Assembly (NCBI GenBank): GCA_947624295.1
Contig: CANQJV010000021.1
Span: forward strand, 1-33,933
Direction of reading: 5' to 3'
Origin: an uncultured Ruminococcus sp.
Lineage (GTDB): Bacteria > Bacillota > Clostridia > Oscillospirales > Ruminococcaceae
Length of the DNA stretch: 33,933 nt
A program made the translations under genes and the position numbers. A model generated the notes under the pieces. It was not told the origin of the DNA. It worked only from the letters and a program-made list of their open reading frames with translations, and searched no databases. Positions 27,138-33,933 of the stretch are shown piece after piece (positions within the stretch are counted from its first letter, which is position 1; the number at the start of each line of letters is the position of its first letter).

Positions 27138-27479
27138 TTAATCCCATTCTTCCCATATTTCAGGGTGATAGCCTATTACAGCCTTTTTGCCGTTCCTCAC
27201 AACAGGCGTTTTTATGAGGTGCTGATTTTCGAAAAGTTTCTCTGTTTTGTCGCTGTCGGATAAGTATTTCATAAGCGTGAGAGTATCTTTATCTTTAGCT
27301 TTTTCGTCAATCATATTGTCAATACCGCCTGCTGACTGCAAAACTGACGTAAATTCGCCTTTGCTCATACCTTTTTCTTTCATATCGATGAACTGATATT
27401 TTATACCACGTTCCTTGAAATAGCGTTCAGCTTTTTTTGTATCGAAGCACTTTTTTGTGCCGAAAATCTGTATATTCAT
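27138..27479 (-). CDS. ArsC/Spx-family thioredoxin-fold protein
   Basis: 113 aa with the ArsC/Spx fold: MNIQIFGTKKCFDTKKAERYF carries a single active-site cysteine (residue 11) without the second Cys of Spx, and LIKTPVVRNGKKAVIGY is the conserved cis-proline region. Members are arsenate reductases, Spx-type regulators, or the uncharacterised YffB-like group. Which one this is cannot be told; the lack of a C-x-x-C motif argues against classic Spx. It is last in an operon, 6 bases after the methyltransferase gene. Confidence 0.8.
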   Translation of the reverse strand: MNIQIFGTKKCFDTKKAERYFKERGIKYQFIDMKEKGMSKGEFTSVLQSAGGIDNMIDEKAKDKDTLTLMKYLSDSDKTEKLFENQHLIKTPVVRNGKKAVIGYHPEIWEEWD

Positions 27480-27485
27480 AATAAT

Positions 27486-28067
27486 CTACCCCTGTTTGGA
27501 TTTCTTTGATTTTGATTTCATTGTAAGCACAAAAGCAGGCGGGAGATTTATTGCTGTAAAATCAATTTTTGTAATATCAAAAAACTTTTCAAAAAGTTTC
27601 CGCTTGAAAAGCGTATACTGAAAAGTTATAAATTTCCCGTCACTTTGCGAAATTATTTTTCTTGTTTCCGCAAGAATTTTGTCTGATATGTCATGTGGGA
27701 GTGATGCAAAAGGCAAACCCGATATAATATAGTCTATCTTATCAGCCTTGTATTTCCGCATATATTCCCCTAAACACTGCGCATTGCCGTGGATTACATA
27801 CACATTACGGCATTTTGCGAATTTTCTGCGCAGTATCCTGTAAAAGCGGTCATTACGTTCTATCACGAGGAATTTTGTACTTTTTTTCTTATGCCTGATG
27901 ACTTCCGCCGTGAATATCCCCGTACCTGCTCCGTATTCAGCGATAACACTGCAATTATCAAAGTCAATATTTTTAATCATTTTCTCCGCAAGATATTTAC
28001 TGCTTGGTGCAACTGCTCCTATTGTTTTGGGAGTTCTGATATATTCAAGAATAAAATTAGTTTTCAT
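27486..28067 (-). CDS. Class I SAM methyltransferase (COG3963-like, phospholipid N-methyltransferase type)
   Basis: 193 aa. The N-terminus FILEYIRTPKTIGAVAPSS is typical of the COG3963/PmtA-like family. SAM motif I appears as IAEYGAGTGIFTAEV, the acidic residue is in LVIERNDRFY, and the catalytic-loop equivalent is IISGLPFASLP. The family resembles KsgA/Erm enzymes in its core but includes phosphatidylethanolamine methylases; the true substrate is unknown. It starts 11 bases after the GH3 gene, with AAGGAAG as ribosome site, and continues into the ArsC-like gene. Confidence 0.8.
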   Translation of the reverse strand: MKTNFILEYIRTPKTIGAVAPSSKYLAEKMIKNIDFDNCSVIAEYGAGTGIFTAEVIRHKKKSTKFLVIERNDRFYRILRRKFAKCRNVYVIHGNAQCLGEYMRKYKADKIDYIISGLPFASLPHDISDKILAETRKIISQSDGKFITFQYTLFKRKLFEKFFDITKIDFTAINLPPAFVLTMKSKSKKSKQG

Positions 28068-28078
28068 AGTAATCTTCC

Positions 28079-30823
28079 TTAAAAATGACGGTCTGTTTTT
28101 CCTGTAAATTCAAAGTTTATGCTGACTAAATCAAGTCCGTTTTGTGCAAAATAAAGTCTTACAGCTGTAAAATGCGAGAACATCGGTATTTCTTTCGAAA
28201 ACGAAACAGGCTGACCGTTTGTGCCGTTCCACGTAAAAGAAGCGTTTGCAGTACCCATCGTGAATACAGTAATCGGAATTTGTGCGAGTTCACTCTGCGT
28301 TGATGACGCTGTCACCGTAAGCCTGTATATTCCGGGGTTATTTACTATAAGCCCGAAACTGTAGTCTTTCCCCTTTTCGACTGCCACGTCACGCAAATCA
28401 AGCGTAAAACTCCTGTCGAGTTCATAGTAGGTAACAGGTTTATCGGACGGCATATCTTCAGCATTTCTGTTGATTATTTTAATTTTATCATCTGTCCCCA
28501 TAAGGCGTTTCATAGCATTTGTGCGGAGTATGAAATTACAGATATTTTTCGCATTCCTTTGCAGTTCGGAACGTTTCAAATCGCCTGATTCAAGGCTTGC
28601 AAGCGTATTGTCATTATTTTTACTGCCGTCCGCACATACCATATACAAATCATTTTGCGCCATAGTCATTGCCGAAAAATCGGTCTTATCAGGTTCACCG
28701 CCACGTCTGTTTATATGTGACCACCAGTCAGTCATAACAATACCACTGTATCCCCATTCATTGCGTAAAATCTGCGTATTGAGATCGTAATTTCCTGCCG
28801 TCCACAAACCGTTGACTTTACCGTAAGTCGTCATAATACTATCAGCATTCCCCTGTTTTACGGCGATTTCGAAACTCCTGAGGTAAATCTCACGCAATGC
28901 ACGTTCAGAAACGACTGAATCAATAAAATGCCTGTTTGTTTCCTGATTATTTGCGCAGAAATGCTTTATAGTACCTGTAACTCCCGATTTATGCAATCCA
29001 CGTAATTCAGCAGCTGCCATTGTGCCCGTAAGATACGGGTCCTCTGAAAAATATTCGAAATTACGCCCGTTCAGCACATTACGATGTATGTTGATTCCCG
29101 GTCCAAGCAGATTTTCAACTTTATTCGCTGACATTTCAAGCCCAAGCATTTCAAAGAGATTTTCAACAAGCTGTTTATTGAAAGTAGATGCTGTAAGCGT
29201 ACCGTTCGGTAAACTGAACGCTTTTGTACCGCAGTCAAGGCGCATTCCTGACGGTCCGTCCGTACAGCAAACTGCCGGTATACCGTATTTTACAAGGCTG
29301 TCCGACACTCCTCCGAAAGCACTCGCTGTACCTGCTGTAACTTTCGGACTGCCCATACCTTCGCCACGTATAATGCACGACAAATCCTCATCTGAAAGTT
29401 GTGCTATAAATTCGTCCATAGAGTGCCTGTTATTATAAACATCAGCCAATTTTATGCCTTTATCGCCTGTATAACCGATTTCTTCGGGCAAATCCGCTAA
29501 ACGTACTGCATTTTCGTCAACGCTGTTCAGAGGTACAGGCTCGTATACAAGTCCGCCGTGATTCGCCATACGTTCAAACGGTTCAACAGGCGCAAGAGCT
29601 TGTCTGCACTCACTTACAGGGCGATTTTCAGGGAAATCCACACAATCAACATATGTAAATTCTTTTGAATCTGAAGTAATATAGAACTTATATTCGCCTT
29701 TTTCGTGAATGAAGTAATTTTTATAGCCTGTAACGCCTAAATCGTCATAAGATGCGAGATTATCAAGAGAAATCGCTATTGTTAAATCTTGTGACTCATT
29801 TTTTGCAAGCGTTTTTGTTTTCTCAAATCCGCAAAGTATTTTTTCAGGCTGTCCGAGTTTCCCCTGCGGTTTACCAACGTACACCATAACAACTTCTTTT
29901 CCGCTGTATGAGCCTGTATTTTCAACACGTACAGTAACAGTAATATCGCCTGAACTGTTATAATTCAAGCCGAGGCATTTTATTGTAAAATCAGTATACG
30001 ATAAGCCGTACCCAAACGGATAGCGGATTTTTTCAGGGGCAAATGTATTGAAATACCTGTAGCCGACGTAAATATCTTCAACATAATAATTCTTGTCTTT
30101 TCCGCCGAAATACTCATAAGACGGGTAATCCTCAATATTATATGCAATTGTATCGGGTAATTTTCCTGACGGTGATATTTCGCCTGTAAGCACTTTTGCT
30201 GTACCTGTTCCGCCAGTCATACCTCCCTGCCATACGTAAAGAATCGCATCGGGATTGCAGTCCTCAATGAAATTCATGTCAATAAGTCCGCCTACATTGA
30301 GTAAAACAATTACTTTTTCAAATTCCCTGCGGACTTTCAGGAGCATATCTTTTTCAAGTTCCGTAAGCAAAAAAGAACCTGCCTCATATTTGACATCTTG
30401 TTCTTCGCCGGCTGTTCTGCCGATTATCACTATAGCTGTATCACTTTTTTCGGCTGATTTTTTAACTAAATCGTCATCAATCGGCATTTCAGCTTGTGAC
30501 CACGGTTCTGCGCCCCAACCTGTACCGACATCAAACGGGTTTTCATCGTCCCATTTCCTGTATACGTCAAGCAATTCCTCATTGAGTTTCACGCCTGCCT
30601 CAAGAAGTCCGTCAACTATCCCCGTAACTTTTGACACGTTCACCATACCGCCTGAACCTGTACCGCTTTTGTAGTAATGCAGTTGAATACGCCCGAAAAC
30701 TGAAATAATACTGTCTTTTTTCAGTGGTAAAGCAGAGTTATTATTTTTAAGCATAACAATTCCCTCAGCTGTTGTTTCAACAGCGAGTTCAATATATTTT
30801 TCCCAGTCAAGAATTTTATCCAT
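28079..30823 (-). CDS. Family 3 glycoside hydrolase with inverted domain order (beta-glucosidase)
   Basis: 914 aa, no signal peptide, so probably cytoplasmic. The usual GH3 order is swapped. The alpha/beta sandwich domain comes first (VETTAEGIVMLKNNNSALPL, IGRTAGEEQDV, YPFGYGLSYTDF). A fibronectin-III-like domain follows (~residues 290-390), and then the TIM-barrel domain (~480-740) with LGPGINIHRNVLNGRNFEYF, TIKHFCANNQE and the nucleophile Asp699 in IVMTDWW. A C-terminal beta-domain follows (~800-914). The same inverted layout is known for the Ruminococcus albus beta-glucosidase. AGGAGG precedes the ATG. Heads an operon with a methyltransferase and an ArsC-like gene. Exact sugar specificity is not readable. 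Confidence 0.92.
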   Translation of the reverse strand: MDKILDWEKYIELAVETTAEGIVMLKNNNSALPLKKDSIISVFGRIQLHYYKSGTGSGGMVNVSKVTGIVDGLLEAGVKLNEELLDVYRKWDDENPFDVGTGWGAEPWSQAEMPIDDDLVKKSAEKSDTAIVIIGRTAGEEQDVKYEAGSFLLTELEKDMLLKVRREFEKVIVLLNVGGLIDMNFIEDCNPDAILYVWQGGMTGGTGTAKVLTGEISPSGKLPDTIAYNIEDYPSYEYFGGKDKNYYVEDIYVGYRYFNTFAPEKIRYPFGYGLSYTDFTIKCLGLNYNSSGDITVTVRVENTGSYSGKEVVMVYVGKPQGKLGQPEKILCGFEKTKTLAKNESQDLTIAISLDNLASYDDLGVTGYKNYFIHEKGEYKFYITSDSKEFTYVDCVDFPENRPVSECRQALAPVEPFERMANHGGLVYEPVPLNSVDENAVRLADLPEEIGYTGDKGIKLADVYNNRHSMDEFIAQLSDEDLSCIIRGEGMGSPKVTAGTASAFGGVSDSLVKYGIPAVCCTDGPSGMRLDCGTKAFSLPNGTLTASTFNKQLVENLFEMLGLEMSANKVENLLGPGINIHRNVLNGRNFEYFSEDPYLTGTMAAAELRGLHKSGVTGTIKHFCANNQETNRHFIDSVVSERALREIYLRSFEIAVKQGNADSIMTTYGKVNGLWTAGNYDLNTQILRNEWGYSGIVMTDWWSHINRRGGEPDKTDFSAMTMAQNDLYMVCADGSKNNDNTLASLESGDLKRSELQRNAKNICNFILRTNAMKRLMGTDDKIKIINRNAEDMPSDKPVTYYELDRSFTLDLRDVAVEKGKDYSFGLIVNNPGIYRLTVTASSTQSELAQIPITVFTMGTANASFTWNGTNGQPVSFSKEIPMFSHFTAVRLYFAQNGLDLVSINFEFTGKTDRHF

Positions 30824-30856
30824 AAAAAAATCCTCCTATTACAATAAGTTACTACA

Positions 30857-30885
30857 ATTATAACAAATTTTATCTGATTTTGCAA
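30857..30885 (-). promoter_or_regulatory. Promoter of the GH3 operon
   Basis: On the - strand, TTGCAA (30885-30880), a 17-base spacer ending in TGT, and TATAAT (30862-30857). Confidence 0.8.
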
Positions 30886-30892
30886 TAGTTTT

Positions 30893-30921
30893 TATAAAAA
30901 AAGCGGACAAATTCTGTCCGC
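30893..30921 (-). terminator. Terminator downstream of uppP
   Basis: A 7-bp stem GCGGACA / TGTCCGC (30903-30921), followed on the - strand by a T-rich run (CTTTTTTTAT). It lies just beyond the type A palindrome, so the uppP transcript would contain that element. Confidence 0.88.
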
Positions 30922-30930
30922 ATGAATATT

Positions 30931-31088
30931 TAGACTTCCTCGAAAACTGATGCATAACACCTGATAAAATCTTTTGCCGTATGTCTGCGTTATCCTCCTC
31001 ACCGTGCGACAGCACGCTTTCGTCGTCTGCCTTGACATACGACAAAATCTTTCACCATTTGTCACACATCAGTTTCCGAGTAAGTCTA
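30931..31088 (-). repeat. 158-bp imperfect palindrome, copy 2 (type A element)
   Basis: Same length as the copy at 9153-9310, with about six differences. Read on the - strand it has TAGACTTACTCGGAAACTG at one end and CAGTTTTCGAGGAAGTCTA at the other. The core GAAAGC-stem-loop-GGTGAGG is identical. Two of the differences make its arms more complementary than in copy 1. It abuts the uppP stop codon directly and is oriented with uppP transcription, between that gene and its terminator. Confidence 0.85.
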
Positions 31089-31961
31089 TTATTTAACTAA
31101 CGCAAAGTAGCATATGACAAGTATTCCGAGTACTATTCTGTACCAGCCAAATACTTTGAAATCGTGCTTTTTGATGTAGTCCATAAGAAAATTGATTATG
31201 AAAATTGACACAACAAACGCTGTAATCATACCAACTGCCAAAATACCGAGTTGTGTACCGTCAAATCCTCCGTCGTATTTCAGGAGTTTCAACAGACTTG
31301 CGCCGAACATAACAGGCACTGCAAGGTAAAACGTAAATTCAGCCGCAACTGTTCTTGATACGCCTATGAGCAATGCTCCGACAATTGTCGCACCTGAACG
31401 TGATGTTCCGGGGAAAAGTGCGGCGATAAGCTGAAATACACCGATAATAAGGGCTGTATTATATGTAAGTTCATCTATTGTATTTATCTTCGGCTTTTTA
31501 TTCTTATTACGGTTTTCCACGATAATAAACGCAATACCGAACACTATAAGCGCAATCGAAACAACCCACGAATTATAGAAATGTTCATCAATCCAGTTGT
31601 CAAGCAAAACCCCGATTACAGCAGCAGGTACGCACGCAACAAGTACTTTGAACCACATTTGCATTATATCCATTTTGATATATGCCCCTACACCGTCTTT
31701 TTTCAGTGGATGCTTGTTATTTTTTTTACCAAACGGGAAAAGTTTTTTCCAGAAGATTATAACAACCGCAAGTATCGCTCCAAGTTGTATTACAACATCG
31801 AACATACTTATAAAAGCATCATTTACTTCCGTATCATTGCTTACTTTCAAGTGTAAAAATTCATCGACGATAATCAGATGACCTGTACTGCTTACGGGAA
31901 GCCATTCAGTTATACCCTCAACAATACCGAGGATAAAAGATTTAATAAATTCCCAGACCAT
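31089..31961 (-). CDS. uppP: Undecaprenyl-diphosphate phosphatase (BacA/UppP)
   Basis: Integral membrane enzyme that regenerates undecaprenyl phosphate for cell-wall synthesis; overproduction gives bacitracin resistance in other bacteria. 290 aa, about eight hydrophobic segments. Both family signatures are present: GIVEGITEWLPVSSTGHLII (residues ~12-31), with the catalytic Glu and Ser, and FPGTSRSGATI (~184-194). AAGGAAAAT precedes the ATG. It has its own promoter. The type A palindrome begins immediately after the stop codon. Confidence 0.96.
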   Translation of the reverse strand: MVWEFIKSFILGIVEGITEWLPVSSTGHLIIVDEFLHLKVSNDTEVNDAFISMFDVVIQLGAILAVVIIFWKKLFPFGKKNNKHPLKKDGVGAYIKMDIMQMWFKVLVACVPAAVIGVLLDNWIDEHFYNSWVVSIALIVFGIAFIIVENRNKNKKPKINTIDELTYNTALIIGVFQLIAALFPGTSRSGATIVGALLIGVSRTVAAEFTFYLAVPVMFGASLLKLLKYDGGFDGTQLGILAVGMITAFVVSIFIINFLMDYIKKHDFKVFGWYRIVLGILVICYFALVK

Positions 31962-31994
31962 ATTATTTTCCTTTCTTAAATAAAACTATAAACT

Positions 31995-32023
31995 ATTATA
32001 CCATATAGACAATTATATTGCAA
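31995..32023 (-). promoter_or_regulatory. Promoter of uppP
   Basis: On the - strand, TTGCAA (32023-32018), a 17-base spacer, and TATAAT (32000-31995). The target duplication of the 320-bp element begins 9 bases upstream of the -35 box. Confidence 0.8.
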
Positions 32024-32032
32024 GCATTTTTT

Positions 32033-32370
32033 GTAAAATAACAGGGCAAAAGCATTTACTTTCTACATTTACGATAATTTCAAAATAAAATATACGTAAA
32101 ATTTGTTGAAAAGTAATGATTTTCAAATAAAAATAGAGTTAAAAATTAACAAATAATATAAGGATACCTCTAAAAACCTCCAATTTTGACAAAATAAGCA
32201 CTGCTTTTCCCTATTTTACGTTGACAAAAAATTAAAAAATAGAGTTTTTAGAGGTTGCCATAAGATAAAATATGTTTTTTGAATTTTTTCACTTATCTAC
32301 ATTTTGAGAAATGCCTATTCATCAATAGTTTTAGAATTAAAAAGTAAATGCTTTTGCCCTGGTAAAATAA
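32033..32370. mobile_element. 320-bp MITE with 21-bp perfect terminal repeats
   Basis: The element is 32042-32361. A perfect 21-bp inverted repeat begins CAGGGCAAAAGCATTTAC at the left and ends GTAAATGCTTTTGCCCTG at the right. It is flanked by the 9-bp direct repeat GTAAAATAA (32033-32041 and 32362-32370). It is AT-rich inside with no gene, and it contains a second, nested element at 32162-32259. It makes up most of the 608-bp non-coding gap between uppP and the NrdD-like gene. Confidence 0.9.
32162..32259. mobile_element. 98-bp MITE nested inside the 320-bp element
   Basis: The ends read GGATACCTCTAAAAAC at the left and GGCAACCTCTAAAAAC at the right, the latter on the other strand. Both are followed inward by pyrimidine-rich bases. 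The tetranucleotide ATAA stands directly on each side (32158-32161 and 32260-32263), consistent with a 4-bp target duplication. No coding capacity. Confidence 0.65.
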
Positions 32371-32461
32371 ATCTTCAAATTAAAATCACCTATATATTTA
32401 TATTCCGGACAGCTGTGAATTATTTTGTTTTATTATACAAACTTATTAAAAAAATTCGCTA

Positions 32462-32490
32462 TTGACAAAACTGGATTAAAATGTTATAAT
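32462..32490 (+). promoter_or_regulatory. Promoter of the NrdD-like gene and rubrerythrin
   Basis: TTGACA (32462-32467), a 17-base spacer, and TATAAT (32485-32490). The leader is about 70 bases. Confidence 0.85.
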
Positions 32491-32569
32491 ATAATCACCA
32501 ACAAATTCAGTTTCCGGAATCTGAAAAATATGCAAATTAGTCAAAAAATTTTTTTCAGAGGTAATAAAT

Positions 32570-32833
32570 ATGAAAGTTAATGTTATCGGCGAATCTATCT
32601 CTCAGGAAGAAATAGATGCTTATATTGCGTACGGTGAGGAAAAATACAGCAACAGAATCATCAAGGAAATGACTGTTAAAACTGACGGCGATTTCGTTGA
32701 CCTCAAATTTCAGTTTGCACCTGTTCCTTTCAACCGTATAAGACGTATTACAGGCTACCTTGTCGGCACTCTTGACCGTTTCAATAACGGCAAACGTGCC
32801 GAGGAGCATGACAGAGTAAAGCACTCTGTTTGA
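32570..32833 (+). CDS. Small protein resembling the NrdD C-terminal region
   Basis: 87 aa. The second half, RIRRITGYLVGTLDRFNNGK followed by RAEEHDRVKHS, resembles the end of anaerobic ribonucleotide reductases (S/RITGY...WNNGK...DR). Small Firmicute proteins of this kind are annotated as NRDD-like. There is no cysteine and no glycyl-radical motif, so it cannot itself be the reductase or its zinc site. The first half (MKVNVIGESISQEEIDAYIAY) is unrelated to NrdD as far as I can see. Ribosome site AGAGGTAA; ATG 32570. It is followed after 31 bases by rubrerythrin with no terminator between, so both may be cotranscribed. Confidence 0.65.
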   Translation: MKVNVIGESISQEEIDAYIAYGEEKYSNRIIKEMTVKTDGDFVDLKFQFAPVPFNRIRRITGYLVGTLDRFNNGKRAEEHDRVKHSV

Positions 32834-32864
32834 ATAAATCAATAATTTATGGAGGTAATTGACA

Positions 32865-33422
32865 ATGGCTAAATATGTTTGTCCCGTTTGCGGATACGTT
32901 CACGAAGGTGACGAGGCTCCCGAAAAATGCCCGCAGTGCGGAGTTCCGGGTTCCAAATTCATCAAAAAAGAGGAAAATGAAGGCGGTCTTGTTTTCGCTT
33001 GCGAACATGAAGTAGGCGTTGCAAAATCTGTTACTGATACTGAAATCATCGAGGGTCTTAAAGCTAATTTCTCCGGTGAATGTACAGAAGTAGGTATGTA
33101 CCTTGCTATGGCAAGAGTTGCTTTCAGAGAGGGCTACCCCGAAATCGGTCTTTACTGGGAAAAAGCCGCTTACGAAGAAGCTGAACACGCTGCTAAATTT
33201 GCTGAACTCCTTGGCGACGTTGTTTCACCGTCCACAAAGGAAAACCTTGAAAAGAGAGTTGCCGCTGAACACGGTGCTACTGAAGGTAAACTCAAGCTTG
33301 CAAAGAGAGCTAAAGAACTCAATCTTGATGCTATTCACGATACTGTTCACGAAATGGCAAGAGATGAGGCTCGTCACGGCAAGGCTTTCGAGGGACTTCT
33401 CAAGAGATACTTCAATAAGTAA
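32865..33422 (+). CDS. Reverse rubrerythrin
   Basis: Non-haem iron peroxide-scavenging protein of anaerobes, 185 aa. The rubredoxin-like domain comes first: [17 protein letters not shown] then KCPQCGVPG (residues ~3-30, two C-x-x-C pairs). The ferritin-like four-helix domain follows, with [24 protein letters not shown] and [12 protein letters not shown] supplying di-iron ligands. This domain order is that of reverse rubrerythrins such as those in Clostridium. ATG 32865 is set by GGAGG at 32851-32855; the TTG at 32859 is too close. High use of frequent codons fits strong expression. Confidence 0.95.
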   Translation: MAKYVCPVCGYVHEGDEAPEKCPQCGVPGSKFIKKEENEGGLVFACEHEVGVAKSVTDTEIIEGLKANFSGECTEVGMYLAMARVAFREGYPEIGLYWEKAAYEEAEHAAKFAELLGDVVSPSTKENLEKRVAAEHGATEGKLKLAKRAKELNLDAIHDTVHEMARDEARHGKAFEGLLKRYFNK

Positions 33423-33441
33423 TCTGATACATAAATTTTAA

Positions 33442-33466
33442 GGGACGTGTAAAAACGTCCCTTTTT
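33442..33466 (+). terminator. Terminator of the rubrerythrin transcript
   Basis: A 7-bp stem GGGACGT / ACGTCCC, extended by A-T pairs, then TTTTTAT. Confidence 0.93.
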
Positions 33467-33511
33467 ATTTGTCATGATGTAACAAAACAGATTTATCTTT
33501 GTGTGCGACTT

Positions 33512-33565
33512 AAAAAATCAGCGAGCCTTGTGAGCGGTCACGTGAACCGTCCACGGCACTCGCTG
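33512..33565 (-). terminator. Terminator of tRNA-Arg
   Basis: On the - strand, CAGCGAGTGCC pairs with GGCTCGCTG around an inner GGT/ACC hairpin (33519-33565), followed by ATTTTTTA. It starts 2 bases after the encoded CCA. Confidence 0.8.
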
Positions 33566-33566
33566 T

Positions 33567-33641
33567 TGGTACGCCTGACAGGAGTCGAACCTGCGCACAT
33601 GACGTCGGAGGTCACTGCTCTATCCACTGAGCTACAGGCGC
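33567..33641 (-). tRNA. tRNA-Arg (anticodon CCG)
   Basis: A full 75-nt cloverleaf on the - strand. Acceptor GCGCCTG pairs with CAGGCGT. The D-stem is GCTC/GAGC. The anticodon stem GTGAC/GTCAT holds the loop CTCCGAC, giving anticodon CCG, which reads CGG. The variable loop is 4 nt. The T-stem GCAGG/CCTGT holds TTCGACT. Discriminator A, and the CCA end is encoded. Confidence 0.96.
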
Positions 33642-33670
33642 ATTTTCATAAATCAAAAACATACAATATT

Positions 33671-33699
33671 ATTATAACACATTTCTGATTTTATTGCAA
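33671..33699 (-). promoter_or_regulatory. Promoter of tRNA-Arg
   Basis: On the - strand, TTGCAA (33699-33694), a 17-base spacer ending in TGT, and TATAAT (33676-33671). Confidence 0.85.
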
Positions 33700-33856
33700 G
33701 GGTTTTATAAAAATTAAATATATAAATTATTTTGCTGAAAATAAACCGCCACGGTTGATTTGATATTTATGCCATATAATCATGATTTTTACAATAGTTT
33801 TTGTAAAATTAAATACGTGAATTATTTTTGCTTAGAATAAACTGTCACGGCTGATT
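33694..33856. repeat. Diverged duplication of the tRNA promoter upstream region
   Basis: Segments 33694-33760 and 33789-33856 align over about 67 bases with roughly 80% identity (shared blocks AAAATTAAATA, AATTATTTT, AATAAAC, CACGG, TGATT). On the - strand the second copy retains a promoter-like TTGTAA (33794-33789), a 17-base spacer and CATAAA (33771-33766), a decayed version of the tRNA promoter. Confidence 0.7.
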
Positions 33857-33933
33857 CACGGAAATCAATTTTCAAAAAACATCTGTTTTGTAACAGTGTT
33901 TTTATAGCATTTTGACGAGTAATTTCATTCAAA
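33857..33933. mobile_element. Left part of a second 162-bp-type MITE, cut by the window end
   Basis: From CACGGAAATC onward the 77 bases match the left part of the element at 20521 with few changes: the terminal repeat, then TTTGTAACAGTGTTTT, ATAGCATTTTG and TTCATTCAAA. The right end lies outside the window. Confidence 0.85.

Noticed and set aside
33503-33688. Open frame across the tRNA-Arg gene on +
   Set aside because: A tRNA translated in antisense, a common annotation artefact.

Overview
The window is AT-rich, gene-dense DNA from an anaerobic, low-GC Firmicute and looks like Ruminococcus or a close relative in the Oscillospiraceae. Four things point there: a type III glutamine synthetase, the DapL route to diaminopimelate, a reverse rubrerythrin together with a small NrdD-like protein (strict-anaerobe functions), and plant-fibre enzymes of ruminococcal style. 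The fibre enzymes are a secreted SGNH esterase with long Thr/Lys linkers and a domain-inverted family 3 beta-glucosidase, an arrangement known from Ruminococcus albus.

Layout. Positions 78-9142 hold a + strand housekeeping run: RNase J, GdpP, ribosomal protein L9, DnaB helicase, TilS and FtsH. Genes from gdpP to ftsH are packed tightly and are probably cotranscribed. Positions 9143-9616 are non-coding and carry two related ~160-bp imperfect palindromes. A bacterial PH-domain protein and an FkbM-type methyltransferase follow to 11095. From 11145 to 20357 everything is on the - strand: the SGNH esterase, a GntR/ABC transporter operon of YtrA type with a clear promoter and palindromic operator, an asnB-pyrB operon, and glnN. 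Positions 20358-20885 contain the glnN promoter and a 162-bp miniature transposon. A small ribbon-helix-helix protein is divergent from a SLOG-family protein, with a palindromic operator between them. dapF-dapL follow on +. Then come glmS, an SPFH protein with four zinc ribbons, and a GH3/methyltransferase/ArsC-like operon, all on -. uppP (-) lies beyond a second copy of the 158-bp palindrome. After a 608-bp non-coding stretch with a nested miniature transposon come the NrdD-like gene and reverse rubrerythrin (+). The window ends with tRNA-Arg(CCG) on - and a decayed duplicate of its promoter region.

How the genes fit together. Nitrogen assimilation and amide transfer are prominent: GlnN makes glutamine, AsnB and GlmS consume it, and PyrB competes with AsnB for aspartate. 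Envelope synthesis is represented by DapF/DapL, GlmS and UppP. Twelve sigma-A-like promoters can be read, all with 17-bp spacers except glmS (18 bp); five share the -35 hexamer TTGCAA.

The best candidate for something undescribed is the ~160-bp palindrome family at 9153-9310, 9430-9589 and 30931-31088. The members share a central stem-loop whose stem differs by two compensatory base pairs between subfamilies. They sit in transcribed untranslated regions, all in the same orientation relative to the gene. Several miniature transposons with target duplications, a PyrB fused to a PyrI-like zinc domain, and the RHH/SLOG pair are also worth attention. No CRISPR array, rRNA, phage or complete IS was seen.
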